A DNA stretch of 64,000 nucleotides from assembly GCF_030272615.1 (NCBI RefSeq), contig NC_081414.1:3411501-3475500 (forward strand), given 5' to 3'. The position numbers and the translations under genes were made by a program. Source of the DNA: Cryptomeria japonica. Taxonomy: Eukaryota > Streptophyta > Pinopsida > Cupressales > Cupressaceae. The notes beneath the pieces were generated by a model that saw nothing but the letters and a program-made list of their open reading frames with translations, did not search any database and was not told the DNA's origin. Positions 1 through 11,200 of this stretch are shown one piece after another (position 1 is the stretch's first letter; each line of letters opens with the position of its first letter).

Positions 1-305
1 AACATCTGATGACATATATAATATATATAGATATAGATATATGATATTTAATTTATAATTGATATAGTTAATTTTTGCTCATACAAAGACATACAATTCA
101 TTATGTGAGCAATATAGCCAAAGTGCTCCACGAAATAAATCTGAATGACAACAAACAAGCTTACATAGTTGTAATAAAAGAGCCTCCAACACACAATCAT
201 TAAAATTTGTCTCTACTTAGAATAGTAGTTGCAAGCTAGGTATTGCCAAAACCAGTGGCTTGGTAATCTTTTACTTCAGCTAAACAAATGCCTTTTGTTG
301 AATTC
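1..305. other. Left flank, no gene seen
   Basis: AT-rich sequence with a short (AT)n/(GATATA)n stretch at about 13-55. No coding potential recognised. It is contiguous across the Copia-A insertion with 6417 onward, so it is probably intron or upstream sequence of the SERINC gene. Confidence 0.5.
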
Positions 306-310
306 TACCC

Positions 311-1138
311 TGTTAATTTTAGTACTTTCAGATTGAATAAAACTTAGAAAATCAGAATTAGTTTTAACTAGGTTAATTAAATTTATTGTTTTCCAGATTT
401 AAGCATAGTAAAGGATATGAATGCATAAAGACAAAGCACAGTTACCCTGGGAAAACCTCCTAGGAGGAAAAACCCAGCCAGAAAAGATCCTCAAATCTGA
501 TTATGGTTTTGAATTCAACTGATAATTACACACTTATCTGGAGTATAGATGTTGCAGTCACAAGGAAGATGAGATAGAAGTCTTCACAATTAGTTCACTA
601 ATGGAGATCATGATTTGCAGTCCTCTTAATCAGACTTGCTTTGTGTAACAGGGGTAGCAGCACCTTTCAAATAATTTGCAGTCCTTCTATAGGGTTTGTT
701 TGGGCCTTCAATGGAGTTCTCTATCTCTTGGTGGTGATCTGCTGCCTTTGTTGAAGTTCGCTGTCTTCTATTAATGATTTGCTGCACTTTAATGTAGTTC
801 GCTGTTATCAACTGCCTTGAATATATATTTCGCTTCCTTAGTATATATTTCGCACCTTCTTGCAAAACTGAATGGATGATGTTATGTGAAGTATATGCTT
901 TATTTATAGGAGTAGTGATACTTCTTAATCATGTCGGCCTTCTTTGCAAATTAAACATATTAATTTATTTAATCCCTTTTAAGTGAATTGGATAGGGTTG
1001 GCCCTATCATGGAGGCGAGTTGGGTTTGGATGTAGCGTGGAGACCTTTTAGGTGGAGCCGAGAGGTATTGTATGTTGGAGGCGGATTCCAATGTTGCCCA
1101 AGGCAATTGGAATCCGCCAGCCCTAATTACAAACAACA
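311..1138 (-). repeat. Copia-A 3' LTR
   Basis: Matches 5572-6411 over its full length. It lacks a 12-bp GC-rich segment present in the other LTR near 6330. A TATA box equivalent (minus strand) lies at 901-908. Confidence 0.95.
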
Positions 1139-1147
1139 CTCCCTCTT
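1139..1147 (-). other. Copia-A polypurine tract
   Basis: Minus-strand AAGAGGGAG lies directly before the 3' LTR start, the expected plus-strand primer site. Confidence 0.8.
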
Positions 1148-1250
1148 AATTAGGGAAGAGAATCATAACCATAATCTCCCATCTTGCACACAAGCAAGTA
1201 TGGAACTACATAATCATAATCTTCTAGCTTGCACACAAGCATAGACTGGA

Positions 1251-1601
1251 TCCACCTTACATTGCCCGCAGAGGGTGGAGAGGATCTTTTCTACCATTTT
1301 ACATTGCCCGCAGAGGATGGTCAACAATTACACTAATACCATCTTACATTTCTCGCAGAGGATGGTTTAACAATTACACTTCTCCCTGAGAAGTTTTACA
1401 ATACCATCTTACATTGCCCGCAGAGGATGGTTAATAATTACACTTCTCCTTGAGAAGTTTACAATACCACCTTACATTGCCCGCAGAGGGTGGTTTAACA
1501 TTTACAATACCATCTTACATTGCCCACAAAGGATGGTTAATAATTATACTTCTCCCTGAGAAGTTTTGTAATACCACCTTACATTGCCCGCAGAGGGTGG
1601 T
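1251..1601 (-). repeat. Array of seven 29-bp hairpin repeats in Copia-A 3' region
   Basis: Seven 29-bp units start at 1251, 1293, 1338, 1403, 1466, 1509 and 1573. Each can fold with a 6-bp stem: ACCATC with GATGGT in copies 3, 4 and 6; ACCACC with GGTGGT in copies 5 and 7; TCCACC with GGTGGA in copy 1. Copy 2 has one G-T wobble. Between them are three smaller hairpins with 7-bp stems, ACTTCTC/GAGAAGT, at about 1378-1394, 1442-1458 and 1548-1564; the middle one has a one-base loop change. The array lies between the RNase H end and the polypurine tract, so it would be in the 3' untranslated part of the element RNA. Confidence 0.9.
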
Positions 1602-1619
1602 TTGATACAACACATCGTA

Positions 1620-1853
1620 TTACTGAGATTGAGACTCCCTTTCAATTAGGGTTTCATTTTCCATAATACCAAGTCTGTCCCTGAAGTATGCAAACTTCAC
1701 TTTGGATAGAGGCTTGGTAAGAATATCTGCAACCTGCTCATCAGTGCTGACATACTTCAGCTGAATAGCACCTCTTTGCACCATGTCCCGAATGAAATGA
1801 TAGTGAGTTTCCACATGTTTTGACCTGTCATGAAACACTGGGTTGATGGACAT
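1620..1853 (-). pseudogene. Copia-A RNase H C-terminal remnant
   Basis: Encodes the end of a copia RNase H: a NPVFHDRSKHVETHYHFIRD block, then QVADILTKPLSK, both typical of plant copia polyproteins. It is in another frame from the upstream RT/RNase H part. Between the STAEA motif of that part and this block roughly 40 residues expected from the family are missing, including the catalytic CDN motif. A deletion of about 110-120 bp is inferred. The tail ends at a stop near 1620. Confidence 0.85.
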
Positions 1854-3064
1854 CAGCTTCAGCAGTACTCAATGCCACTGAGGATTGTTTCCTGCAAGCC
1901 CAAGAGATTACTGCGGATCCCAAGCTAAAACAAATACCGGAGGTGCTTTTCCTGTCTTTGACGCTACCAGCCCAGTCTGCATCAGAATAACCTTCCAAGG
2001 TTATTGGAGTGTTAAGTGAATACTTCAACCCAAAACCAACTGTGCCTCGCAAGTATCTTAGGATATGCTTGGCTGCAACAAGATGAACATGTTTGGGCAA
2101 GCTCATGAACTGGCTGAGAGCATTCACAGCAAAACATATATCTGGTCTAGTGTTAACTAGATACATCAGAGAACCAATCAATTGCCGGTACTTGGATGGA
2201 TCTGCAAATTCAGAGTTAGCTGCAGAAACACTTAACTTCTGTAAGTTAGATTCCATAGGAGTAGACATGGGTTTACAATCCATCATTTTAAATCTTTTCA
2301 AAATGTCAATAGTATACTTTCCTTGACTTAGAAAAATTTCGTTAGATCTTTGCCATACTTCTAGACCTAGGAAATAATGCATTAGACCTAAATCTTTCAT
2401 TTCAAATTCTGAAGCTAGTTCTTTCTTGCATCTATTAATAAATTCATCTTTACCGGTAAGAAATAAGTCATCCACATAAAGAACTAGAATTAGCATTTCA
2501 TCATTGGACACCTTAAAGTATATGTTAGAGTCAGCATCATTTTTACAAAACCCTAGACTTAGCAAGTATTTATCAATTCTTTCATACCAAGCATGAGGAG
2601 CTTGTTTAAGACCATACAGAGCTGTCTTTAACCTGCACACATGGGTTAATCTATCCTGAATCTCATAACCCTCAGGTTGCTCAATATTGATTTCTTCCTC
2701 AATGACACCATTGAGGAAGGCAGTCTTAACATCCATCTGATGTAGTTTCCAACCCCTAGCAGCAACAATGGTTATTATAGTTCTAATAGAAGTATATCTA
2801 GCAATAGGAGCAAATGTTTCTTCATAGTCTATGCCTTCCTTTTGAGAAAAACCACGAGCTACAAATCTAGCCTTATATTTTTCAATACTACCATTAGCAT
2901 TATGTTTAATTTTAAATAACTATTTAGAGGAAACAACAGATTTACCTTTGGGTCTGGGCACAATGTCCCACACATCATTCTTGATAATTGACTAATATTC
3001 TTCATCCATAGCAAGCTTCCAGGCGTGATGACTTAAGGCTTCTTCAACGCTGCAAGGTTTAGTT
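1828..3064 (-). pseudogene. Copia-A reverse transcriptase and N-terminal RNase H
   Basis: From 2736 the frame is open: MDVKTAFLNG, then LYGLKQAPHAWYERID, the catalytic LYVDD motif near residue 85, the connection region, and RNase H with YSDADWAGSVKDRKSTSG. Between 3064 and 2737 the RT N-terminus reads with two in-frame TAG stops: one after MDEEY, fitting a Gln, and one where the family usually has Trp after SSK. The frame differs by one base from the integrase part; the shift is near 3068. The catalytic aspartates of RT are intact. The region ends at a frame break where RNase H is deleted. Confidence 0.92.
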
Positions 3065-4780
3065 TCAATGAGGAGCTTCACGAAAGGTGCCTCTGGGATC
3101 AGCAAATCTTTCAGCTTCTTGAATGGTGTTCCTTACCCAGAGAGGCCTCTTTTTGGTAATGACAATGTCACTAGGAATATCAATGGGATTCATGGGTTTT
3201 GGAGGGTCATCATGATCACCTTGAGGAGGAGGTTCAACTTGCTCCCTCTGAATCTCAGGGTTAGAATCAACATTTATATTTTGATTGTCATTAGCTTCAT
3301 CAATAAGACAAGAACCTTTTGATTTCTTAAAAGCAATGTTTTCTTCAAAAGTAACATCCCTACTTACCTCAACGTACCTTTGACCTGGGATGAGAATCCT
3401 GAATGCCTTGGAGGATTCACTGTATCCGATTAGCATGCCTTTCTTTTCGGAGGGTTCCAACTTTGATCGCTTTTCTTTGGGCACATGAACATACATGGGA
3501 CTTCCAAAGATTCTGAGGTGATTGATGTCTGGTTTGGATCCTGTGAAGGCTTCTTCCGGGGTCATGTTCTTTAGGACATGATGAGGACATCTATTCTGGA
3601 TATACACTGCTGTTCTAGAAGCCTCAGCGCATAGAAAGGTTTGCAAGTCTTGATCGTAGATCATAGCCTTTGCAGCTTCCATAATAGTCCTATTCTTTCT
3701 TTCAACAACACCATTTTGTTGAGGGTTGTATGGTACACAAAACTCCCTCTTAATTCCTGAGTCAACACAAAAATCATAAAAGCTACCGGAGGTGTACTCA
3801 CCTCCATCGTCAGATCTTAAGCATTTAATTCTTTTACCAGAGGAGTTTTCAGTTAATGCTTTAAACTCTTTAAATTTACTTAAGACTTCATCAGATTCTT
3901 TAGATTTCAAGAAGTAGATCCAAGTTTTCCTAGAAAAATTATCTATGAAGATTACGTAATACAGAAATCCACTAGGAGATGCTATAGACATAGGACCACA
4001 TAAATCAGAGTGAACAAGTTCTAGTTTGTCTTTAGCTCTATTTTCACTTTTATGAAATGGACTTTTAACATTTTTGCCTATAGCACAACCTTTACAAGTG
4101 TTATTATGAATTTGACTAAGTTTAGGCATACCTTTGACTAATCTTTCAAGAGATGGAAGGGCTTGATAATGCAAATGTCCAAGTCTTCTATGCCATAACT
4201 CACAGGATTCCGGAGCCTCATTAATGAGGGCTTGAATAGGGTTAGTAGAGAGCTTATAAAGACTATCATATCTATGACCAATTATATGAGCATATCTAAA
4301 ATTAGCTTTCTTAGGCCAAGCAAGGACTTTTCCCTCAGAAAATGCAATTTGATAACCTTTATCTTCTAAAGCAAAAATGGAAATTAGATTTCTTTTAATT
4401 CCAGGAACAAACAAGATATCACTGAGGTGCAAGGAAATACCAGAATCTAAATTTAGGGAAGTAGAGCCAAAACCTCTTACCGAATAACGAGCGTCATCAC
4501 CAATTACCACGTGAAGGCTGGTATCCTTTTCAACTAAGCCTGAAAGGTGATCACAGTAACGTGTAATGTGTTTGGAGGCACCACTGTCAATCAACCATGT
4601 ATTGCTATCTGAAGGAACACTGCTAGATAGAGCGGAGATGAATAGGAAGTCATCATTTTGTTCTGAGACTTCATTTAGGTTGGCTTCACTTTGGTTAGGG
4701 TTATTCTGACATTCTTTAGCATAGTGACCAAATTTGCCACATCTAAAGCATCGGACACGTGAGGTATCTCTTGGTTTCTT
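3065..4780 (-). pseudogene. Copia-A CCHC knuckle, protease and integrase
   Basis: In frame with gag after its stop. A CCHC zinc knuckle (CFRCGKFGHYAKEC) lies at 4709-4750. The retropepsin active site is WLIDSGASKHIT at about 4560-4600. The integrase has the zinc-binding region (HRRLGHLHY, then C-K-G-C), and core catalytic residues in HSDLCGP, RSDDGGEYTS and NGVVERKNRTI. A GAG-pre-integrase segment precedes it. The frame closes at 3065-3067 through a one-base shift, because the expected continuation into RT resumes in the next frame. The CCHC to integrase region is otherwise open. Confidence 0.93.
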
Positions 4781-5494
4781 CTAAGGATTTTGGGAACTAA
4801 ATGATTTGAAATCCCTATTTCTTTTAGGATAAGGTTTCTTCCAATTTCCCCCTTTCTTGCATTGAGCTGCAAGCATGAGGTGATCATCTACATGGGGACT
4901 TTTGGTTTGCCCCCTTGTGATGAGTCGAGACTCTTCTTGAATGCAATCATTCTTAAGGCGATCAAGGGAAGGCAACTCAGTCCTGCCACTGATAGTTTGG
5001 ATAAATGACTCCCATGAGTGAGGTAGGCCATTTAGGGCAATCATGACAAGGTCTTTGTCTTCCAGGTTATGGCCAATTAAACCTAGCCGATTCTTTAATT
5101 CTGAAATTCTCATGAAGTAGGAAATAACAGAATCTTTTTTAGCCATTTTGATATTAAGTAGTTGCTGTTTTAAAGTAATTGCCCTACTGAGATTGTTAAT
5201 TTCATATGTACCTTGTAAATGGCTGAACATTTCCCTTGCAGTGGTAAATGAGGCAATAGAGGTGACTAGGTGGTCTTTGACTGAATCAATGAGAATCTTC
5301 TTGGCCTTGACAACATCCTTTTTGAATTGTTTTAGTTCAGCAGCATCCGTAGGCTCAGTTAGCTCTTTCGCTTCTATGAATTGGAGAAGATCTTCTTCCT
5401 CTAGGGCCAACTTGATTTGAACTTTCCATGTAGTGAAATTGAGATTCCCATCAAGCCTATCTTCAACTTTTAGCCCCATTGACCTGATCTGCAA
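4781..5494 (-). pseudogene. Copia-A gag (UBN2 type)
   Basis: A 237-residue frame with the plant copia gag pattern: LDGNLNFTTWKVQIKLALEE near the N-terminus, then YEINNLSRAITLKQQLLNIK, and LPHSWESFIQTIS. It builds the virus-like particle in active elements. A single TAG at 4781-4783 separates it from the CCHC knuckle, which continues in the same frame. The ancestral gag-pol was therefore one open frame. Start chosen at the first ATG after the PBS, 66 bp downstream of it. Confidence 0.92.
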
Positions 5495-5559
5495 AAGCTA
5501 CAACAATCTGGAAATAAAAGTGTACCGAATTTTAAATCTGAAGATTGATCTAACCTATA

Positions 5560-5571
5560 GCTCTGATACCA
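5560..5571 (-). other. Copia-A primer binding site
   Basis: Minus-strand TGGTATCAGAGC, the classic plant initiator tRNA-Met primer site. It begins immediately after the 5' LTR end. Confidence 0.95.
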
Positions 5572-6411
5572 TGTTAATTTTAGTACTTTCAGATTGAATA
5601 AAACTCAGAAAATCAGAATTAGTTTTAACTAGGTTAATTAAACTTATTGTTTTCCAGATTTAAGCATAGTAAAGGATATGAGTGCATAAAGACAAAGCAC
5701 AGTTACCTTGGGAAAACCTCCTAGGAGGAAAAACCCAGCTAGAAAAGATCCTCAGATCTGATTATGGTTTTGAATTCAACTGATAATTACACAGTTATCT
5801 GGAGTATAGATGTTGCAGTCACAAGGAAGATGAGATAGAAGTCTTCACAATTAGTTCGCTAATGGAGATCATGATTTGCAGTCCTCCTAATCAGACTTGC
5901 TGTGTGTAACAGGGGTAGCAGCACCTTTCAAGTAATTTGCAGTCCTTCTATAGGGTTTGTTTGGGCCTTCAATGGAGTTCTCTTTCTCTTGGTGGTGATC
6001 TGCTGCCTTTGTTGAAGTTCGCTGTCTTCTATTAATGATCTGCTGCGCTTTAATGTAGTTCGCTGTTATCAACTGCCTTGAATATATATTTCGCTTCCTT
6101 AGTATATATTTCACACCTTCTTGCAAAACTGAATGGATGATGTTATGTGAAGTATATGCTTTATTTATAGGAGTAGTGATACTTCTTAATCATGTCGGCC
6201 TTCTTTGCAAATTAAACAAACTAATTTATTTAATCCCTTTTAAGTGAATTGGATAGGGTTGGCCCTATCATGGAGGCGAGTTGGGTTTGGATGTAGCGTG
6301 GAGACCTTTTAGGTGGAGCCAAGAGGTATTGGGCCTGGCCCTATATGTTGGAGGCGGATTCCAATGTTGCCCAAGGCAATTGGAATCCGCCAGCCCTAAT
6401 TACAAACAACA
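5572..6411 (-). repeat. Copia-A 5' LTR
   Basis: TG..CA ends, 840 bp. It directs minus-strand transcription. The minus-strand TATAAATA at 6162-6169 is a good promoter candidate about 245 bp into the LTR. Confidence 0.95.
6162..6169 (-). promoter_or_regulatory. TATA box in Copia-A 5' LTR
   Basis: TATAAATA on the minus strand, in the expected U3 position of the 5' LTR. Function is inferred. Confidence 0.5.
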
Positions 6412-6450
6412 TACCCCATATAAAAGACTTACTAATTGCCATCAGGGAAT

Positions 6451-7449
6451 ATAAAGCATTGCAACTGTGGAATATGATTTGATAAGCTTTCTCAAATATT
6501 GAACTACCCCTAGAAAACTCCTTGCCTCAATCACTATGAAAGTCTTGGATCACTTCAAAATGGCTTCCACTTTTACTAAATTCCTAACAGTAGCTGGATC
6601 TCTGTCTGATAAATTTTGATCTCAGCTACTTCATAGACTTAGCTAATCTTTGATCTCAGACTTAGGGAACTATTTGGTGTATTTGGTGACTGCCCTTTTA
6701 AAAAGTCAATGAGTATTTGCCTATGTAATCAGCAATATGAATTTAAACAACAAAAATCTATTTTCTACAATGATGAGTTAAATTCTATTTTATTTACTCT
6801 ATATATCTCTATGCTATGGAAATGCCCTTAAGTTTTTAAAAAAGTAGTTTGTGTCTATTTTTCTACAATTTGAAATCCAATTTTTTACATACCTTTTCCA
6901 TTTATCTTGTACTTATGGTGTGCCAATTTTTTCCCCAAACGATATTTGCTGCTATGATATAAAGCACTGCAATTGTGGAATATGCTTTGATAAGCTTTCT
7001 AAAATATTGAATTAACCCTACAAAACTCCTTGCCTCAATCACAATGAAATTCTTGGATCACTTGGTTCACTTCAAAATGGCTTCCGCTTTTACTGTTTTT
7101 CTGTAACTTTTGATCTCAGTTACTTCATAGACTTAGCTAATATTTGATCTCAAACTTAGACAACTATTTGGTGTATTTGGTGACTGCCCTCTTAAAAAGT
7201 TAACTGAAAATTTGCCTATGTAATCAGCAATATGAATATAAACAACAAAAAAATATTTTCTACAATTCATGTGTTGAACTCTATTTTGTTTGCTCTTTAT
7301 ATCTCTATGCTATGGAAATGCCCTTAAGTTTTTGTCTCTTGTTCTACAATTTTTTATGTTTTTTTAAAATCTGATTTTTTCCTATTTTTTTCAAAAAATC
7401 TTATACTTTTGGTTTGCTGATTTTTTCCCTAAACTATTTTTGCTTTTAG
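6451..7449. repeat. Two-copy tandem duplication, about 508-bp unit
   Basis: The block starting at 6451 (ataaagcattgcaactgtgg) is repeated from 6959 with scattered substitutions and small indels. Both copies end near a ttttttcccc/ttttttccct stretch. No coding sense seen. It lies in the presumed SERINC intron. Confidence 0.85.
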
Positions 7450-7650
7450 CCTATAAGGTTGCCATTACATGTTTAAATACTGGCCCTAAACTAGTGTTTA
7501 TCTGAGAGTCCGGAGAATGTATCTTAATTTCATAAGGTCTTTATATGGAATGGCATAATTAATTTTTGATCTTCGAACAGGGGAGTACCATGTTTCCTCC
7601 TAATTGAATCTACTATCGATTTGCCTTGACCTACTTTGGTTATTTGGGGA

Positions 7651-7790
7651 CATGAAAATTTGACATAGCAGGAATATGTTCGTGTTGGTTGAAAAATTTA
7701 CATGAAAAATTGACATAACAGGAATATGTTCTTGTTGGTTGAAAAATTTACATGAAAAATTGACATAGCAGGAATACTTTTGTAAATGAT
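7651..7790. repeat. 50-bp tandem repeat, about 2.7 copies
   Basis: Units beginning catgaaaa start at 7651, 7701 and 7751, nearly identical. Confidence 0.85.
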
Positions 7791-8256
7791 CAAAACAATA
7801 AAGAGACGTCTGCAAAGCTGCATGAGCTTGTTGAAATGGGATATTTGTAAATCAGTGTGTTTCTCAACAGTATAAAGTTATTTGTTGTAGCTTGTGTTGT
7901 AAAATGATAACCATGAGTAGTTTATAAGTTGACTGATATTTCCAGATGTTGTGTGGGCACAAATTTGTTTGTCAAATGCATTGGATTTATTTTGTATTAT
8001 TTATAGAGGATCTGCTAATTCAACATTATCAATGCTGAAATGTTGCATATATTTTTCATTCTGTATCATTTGGCTCCAAATATGTTTTTGAAGGCTCTCC
8101 AATTACTTGTGAAGTCTTAGCAATTGTGATGATGTAATGTTCAATTCTAGCTCTGCATGGTTAACTGCTATATGAATTAAGGTCTTACAGAGAATATCTT
8201 ACTGTTATATGGTATTTACATGGAATAGTATAATTCATTTTTTAAACTTTGGACAG

Positions 8257-11200
8257 GTGAATGGAAGCCTCTTGCCAGCTTCGATAATATCAGTGTACTG
8301 CTCATACTTGTGCTACAGTGGGCTTTCAAGTGAACCCAGGGACTATGAATGCAATGGTCTTCATGGCCATGTAAAAGCTGTTTCAACAGGCACTCTCATA
8401 CTTGGAATGCTTACGACAGTTTTATCAGTGGTCTATTCTGCTGTTCGTGCTGGTTCTTCAACTACATTACTCTCACCTCCATCATCCCCAAGAGCAGGTC
8501 ATTCCACTTATAAATCCTACTGTCTTGAACTTCTAAAGCTTTTCAAGTGTCACAGGTTGGCATACTTAAGTAGAATAATGTTGTATAACATCTCTCAAAA
8601 GAATTTTATTCCAGTTCTCATGGTTTATGAGAAACAATTGTTTTTTCATTTCAGCTTCATTGAACATCTCTTTGTAACCCGTTGGTCATACATATATATT
8701 TTACTGTGGGAGGAGACAAGTCTTGGAAAACATTTAGCACCTAACTTTAGAGAACTTGCTAAAATCATAAGAAAGTTCCATATTGCAACTTATGGTCTGT
8801 ATGAATCCACAAATCAAACCATAGTTGAAAAACTCGGACCAGGCAATAACTCGGCAAGGCCAAAATTATTAAAAACTTAGGACTTGGCAAAACGCTCGGG
8901 GAAAAACTTGGCAATAACTCGGCAAATTTATTGCACATTTGAAAATACATATTTCTTAAACTATTCTTCAAAAACACCCATATACACAGAATTTGTAGAA
9001 CATATTGCTGATTTCCATGATATATAAATCAAAGTTTGAGTCAAATACATATCATAGACCAAAAAACAAGTGCAATCTTTGAATAATTTTGAGTTCATTA
9101 CATATCGTAGATTACAAAACATATTAATTTCAAGTTTTGGTATCAATGAAAAATATAAATCATAAATTTCCTCTATAACTAAAGCTCAAAAATGTTTGTT
9201 GCTGCTGTGTGGGTGTTGCTGAAGTAGATGGTATAGGTCCAATATCCTCAAAAGGTGTCTAATCCATAGTGATAGGAACAAGATGTGCATGTGAGGAAAC
9301 TACCTCTGCTGGCTGACCAACCTCGCGTTCTACCTCATATGTTGTCACGTCCGCTTCCAATTTGAATATGGATCAATGTCATCAAGGTCAAGTGCTGCAT
9401 GTGAACCCTGCCCTTGTTAATTCTTCTCATGCAACTGAAGGTTGTATTGTACATAAACAAGGTCATTGAAACACTTTTGAGTCAACTTGTTGCGTTTCTC
9501 TGTGTGAATGGCCTAAAAAGCACTAGCTGCGTTCACAACCAAGAGCACTACAAGGCTGAGATAAAATGTGGATGGCAAGCTTTTGAAGATTAGGTGTTGT
9601 TGCACCATAATCTTCCCATCACGAATCTTCAAGGATAACAATTGTCATTTATAACTTTGTAAGGATTTTAGTAATAGTAAAATTTGAAATAATTGATAAA
9701 ATAAAACTAAACTTTTTATTTATTTGGCAGTAGTGTGTCTCTCCTACGAGTGCAATCATCTGAAGAAAACAATGCTCTTTTGGCCCCTATAACTCTGTAT
9801 CTCATCAAGTATGAGGTCTCAAAGGTTAACATCACCAACCAATCTCTCGATACATGTGTTGAGGCCAACAAGAATCTCTACATCTGCTTTGAAAGTTGGA
9901 GAGAAGTAAAACTTGGGGTTCAAATGGTAGGCAGCAGCATGAATATGTTGGAGTTGTCAGTTACACCTCTGATCAATTATGTGCAATATGAGTTCATATT
10001 TGGCTTTGTTTGACCCACCTCCAACCATTGTTCACTAACAAACGTGCACTTAAGGTTGTGCAATGTAGCTAATATGCTTGCATTATGAGGAAATTAGTAG
10101 CGAAGTGTGTTCCAACTCAAATTGCAACTTCAAGTAAAACTGAAATATATCAACTCAGAGATTTTTGGAGATTCAGACAACAAATCTTTTAGTAATAGTA
10201 ACTCAAATGTAACCATTTCACATTTCAAATAGAATACCATCTTGACCTCAGATAATAGGAACAGTATGAAATCAGTTACAATGAAGACATGACTAGTCTT
10301 AGGATGCATTAGTTTTTCAGCTTGTAAACATTCAAAACTTAAAGGAACCTGCTTGAACACCCCCTAGGATATCGTGGCTCCACACTGAGTAAGGTTTGAT
10401 TGGAATACTATTTTATTCGAAAAAACCACCCTTAAATAACCAAGGAAGATTTTCGAGAGACATGCAAGAATGCTGCTACCATTTAGAGAGTCAAAAGGTG
10501 GCATGCAAATGAACTAAAAGATTCCTATCATAAGAAATTTTCTAAGCCTTCAAAATTGTCGCTAAAGGTGAACTGTCTAAAAATAAATATGGTAGAGTCT
10601 GTAATGTGGGCATGACTTATTAAAATGTGAAATTTATATCCTTATATTGCCAAAGAGCTCTTTAGAAGAATTACAATTTCACCATAGAAAGTTTATTAAA
10701 ATTCACAACTGTTTGGGAAATTTGTGAATAAAGTTAATGTTTCTCTTCTACTCAGATTTAGGTAACAGGAGATTCTGTTTTGTTTTATTTGCCATCTTCC
10801 AACTATATAGTAGGACCTGTGAAAACCTATGACAAGGTTAGAATCAAGTTGAACAACTCTAGGATGTTTGGATGTGCTACTATGACAAAATCAAACACTG
10901 TGGAATGAAGAGAACCCGGAAACCATACTAAGATATATCTTTTTTCAATCATTATCTAATATTCAATATGACACTTCAAAACTTTATTTCATATTTCTTT
11001 TAATTAGCCAAAAGGCTGAATTGTATTAATTATTTTAATCAATTTTGGCACAAAAGTAGAGTTCCAACTAGTTTTCTATGCTTGGGGATTCACGGAGATT
11101 TTCCAGATGTAGAAAAATATTCTCTTAGGTCAAGGATGGAGTTTTGAGCTACATTTCTGAAAACTTATGAGGTGAAATTGGTCTGCGCTATTATCATATT

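Larger units (their letters stand above)
311..6411 (-). mobile_element. Copia-A: full-length Ty1/copia LTR retrotransposon
   Basis: Two LTRs (828 and 840 bp) with TG..CA ends flank a gag-pol region read on the minus strand. A perfect 5-bp target duplication, taccc, sits at 306-310 and 6412-6416. The PBS matches the 3' end of initiator tRNA-Met and a polypurine tract abuts the left LTR. Domain order is gag, CCHC, protease, integrase, RT, RNase H, as in Ty1/copia. About 19 substitutions separate the LTRs by eye (roughly 2%), so the insertion is fairly recent for such a genome. The copy cannot make a full polyprotein: there are in-frame stops, a frameshift and a deletion in RNase H. It lies antisense to the SERINC gene to its right. 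Confidence 0.95.
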
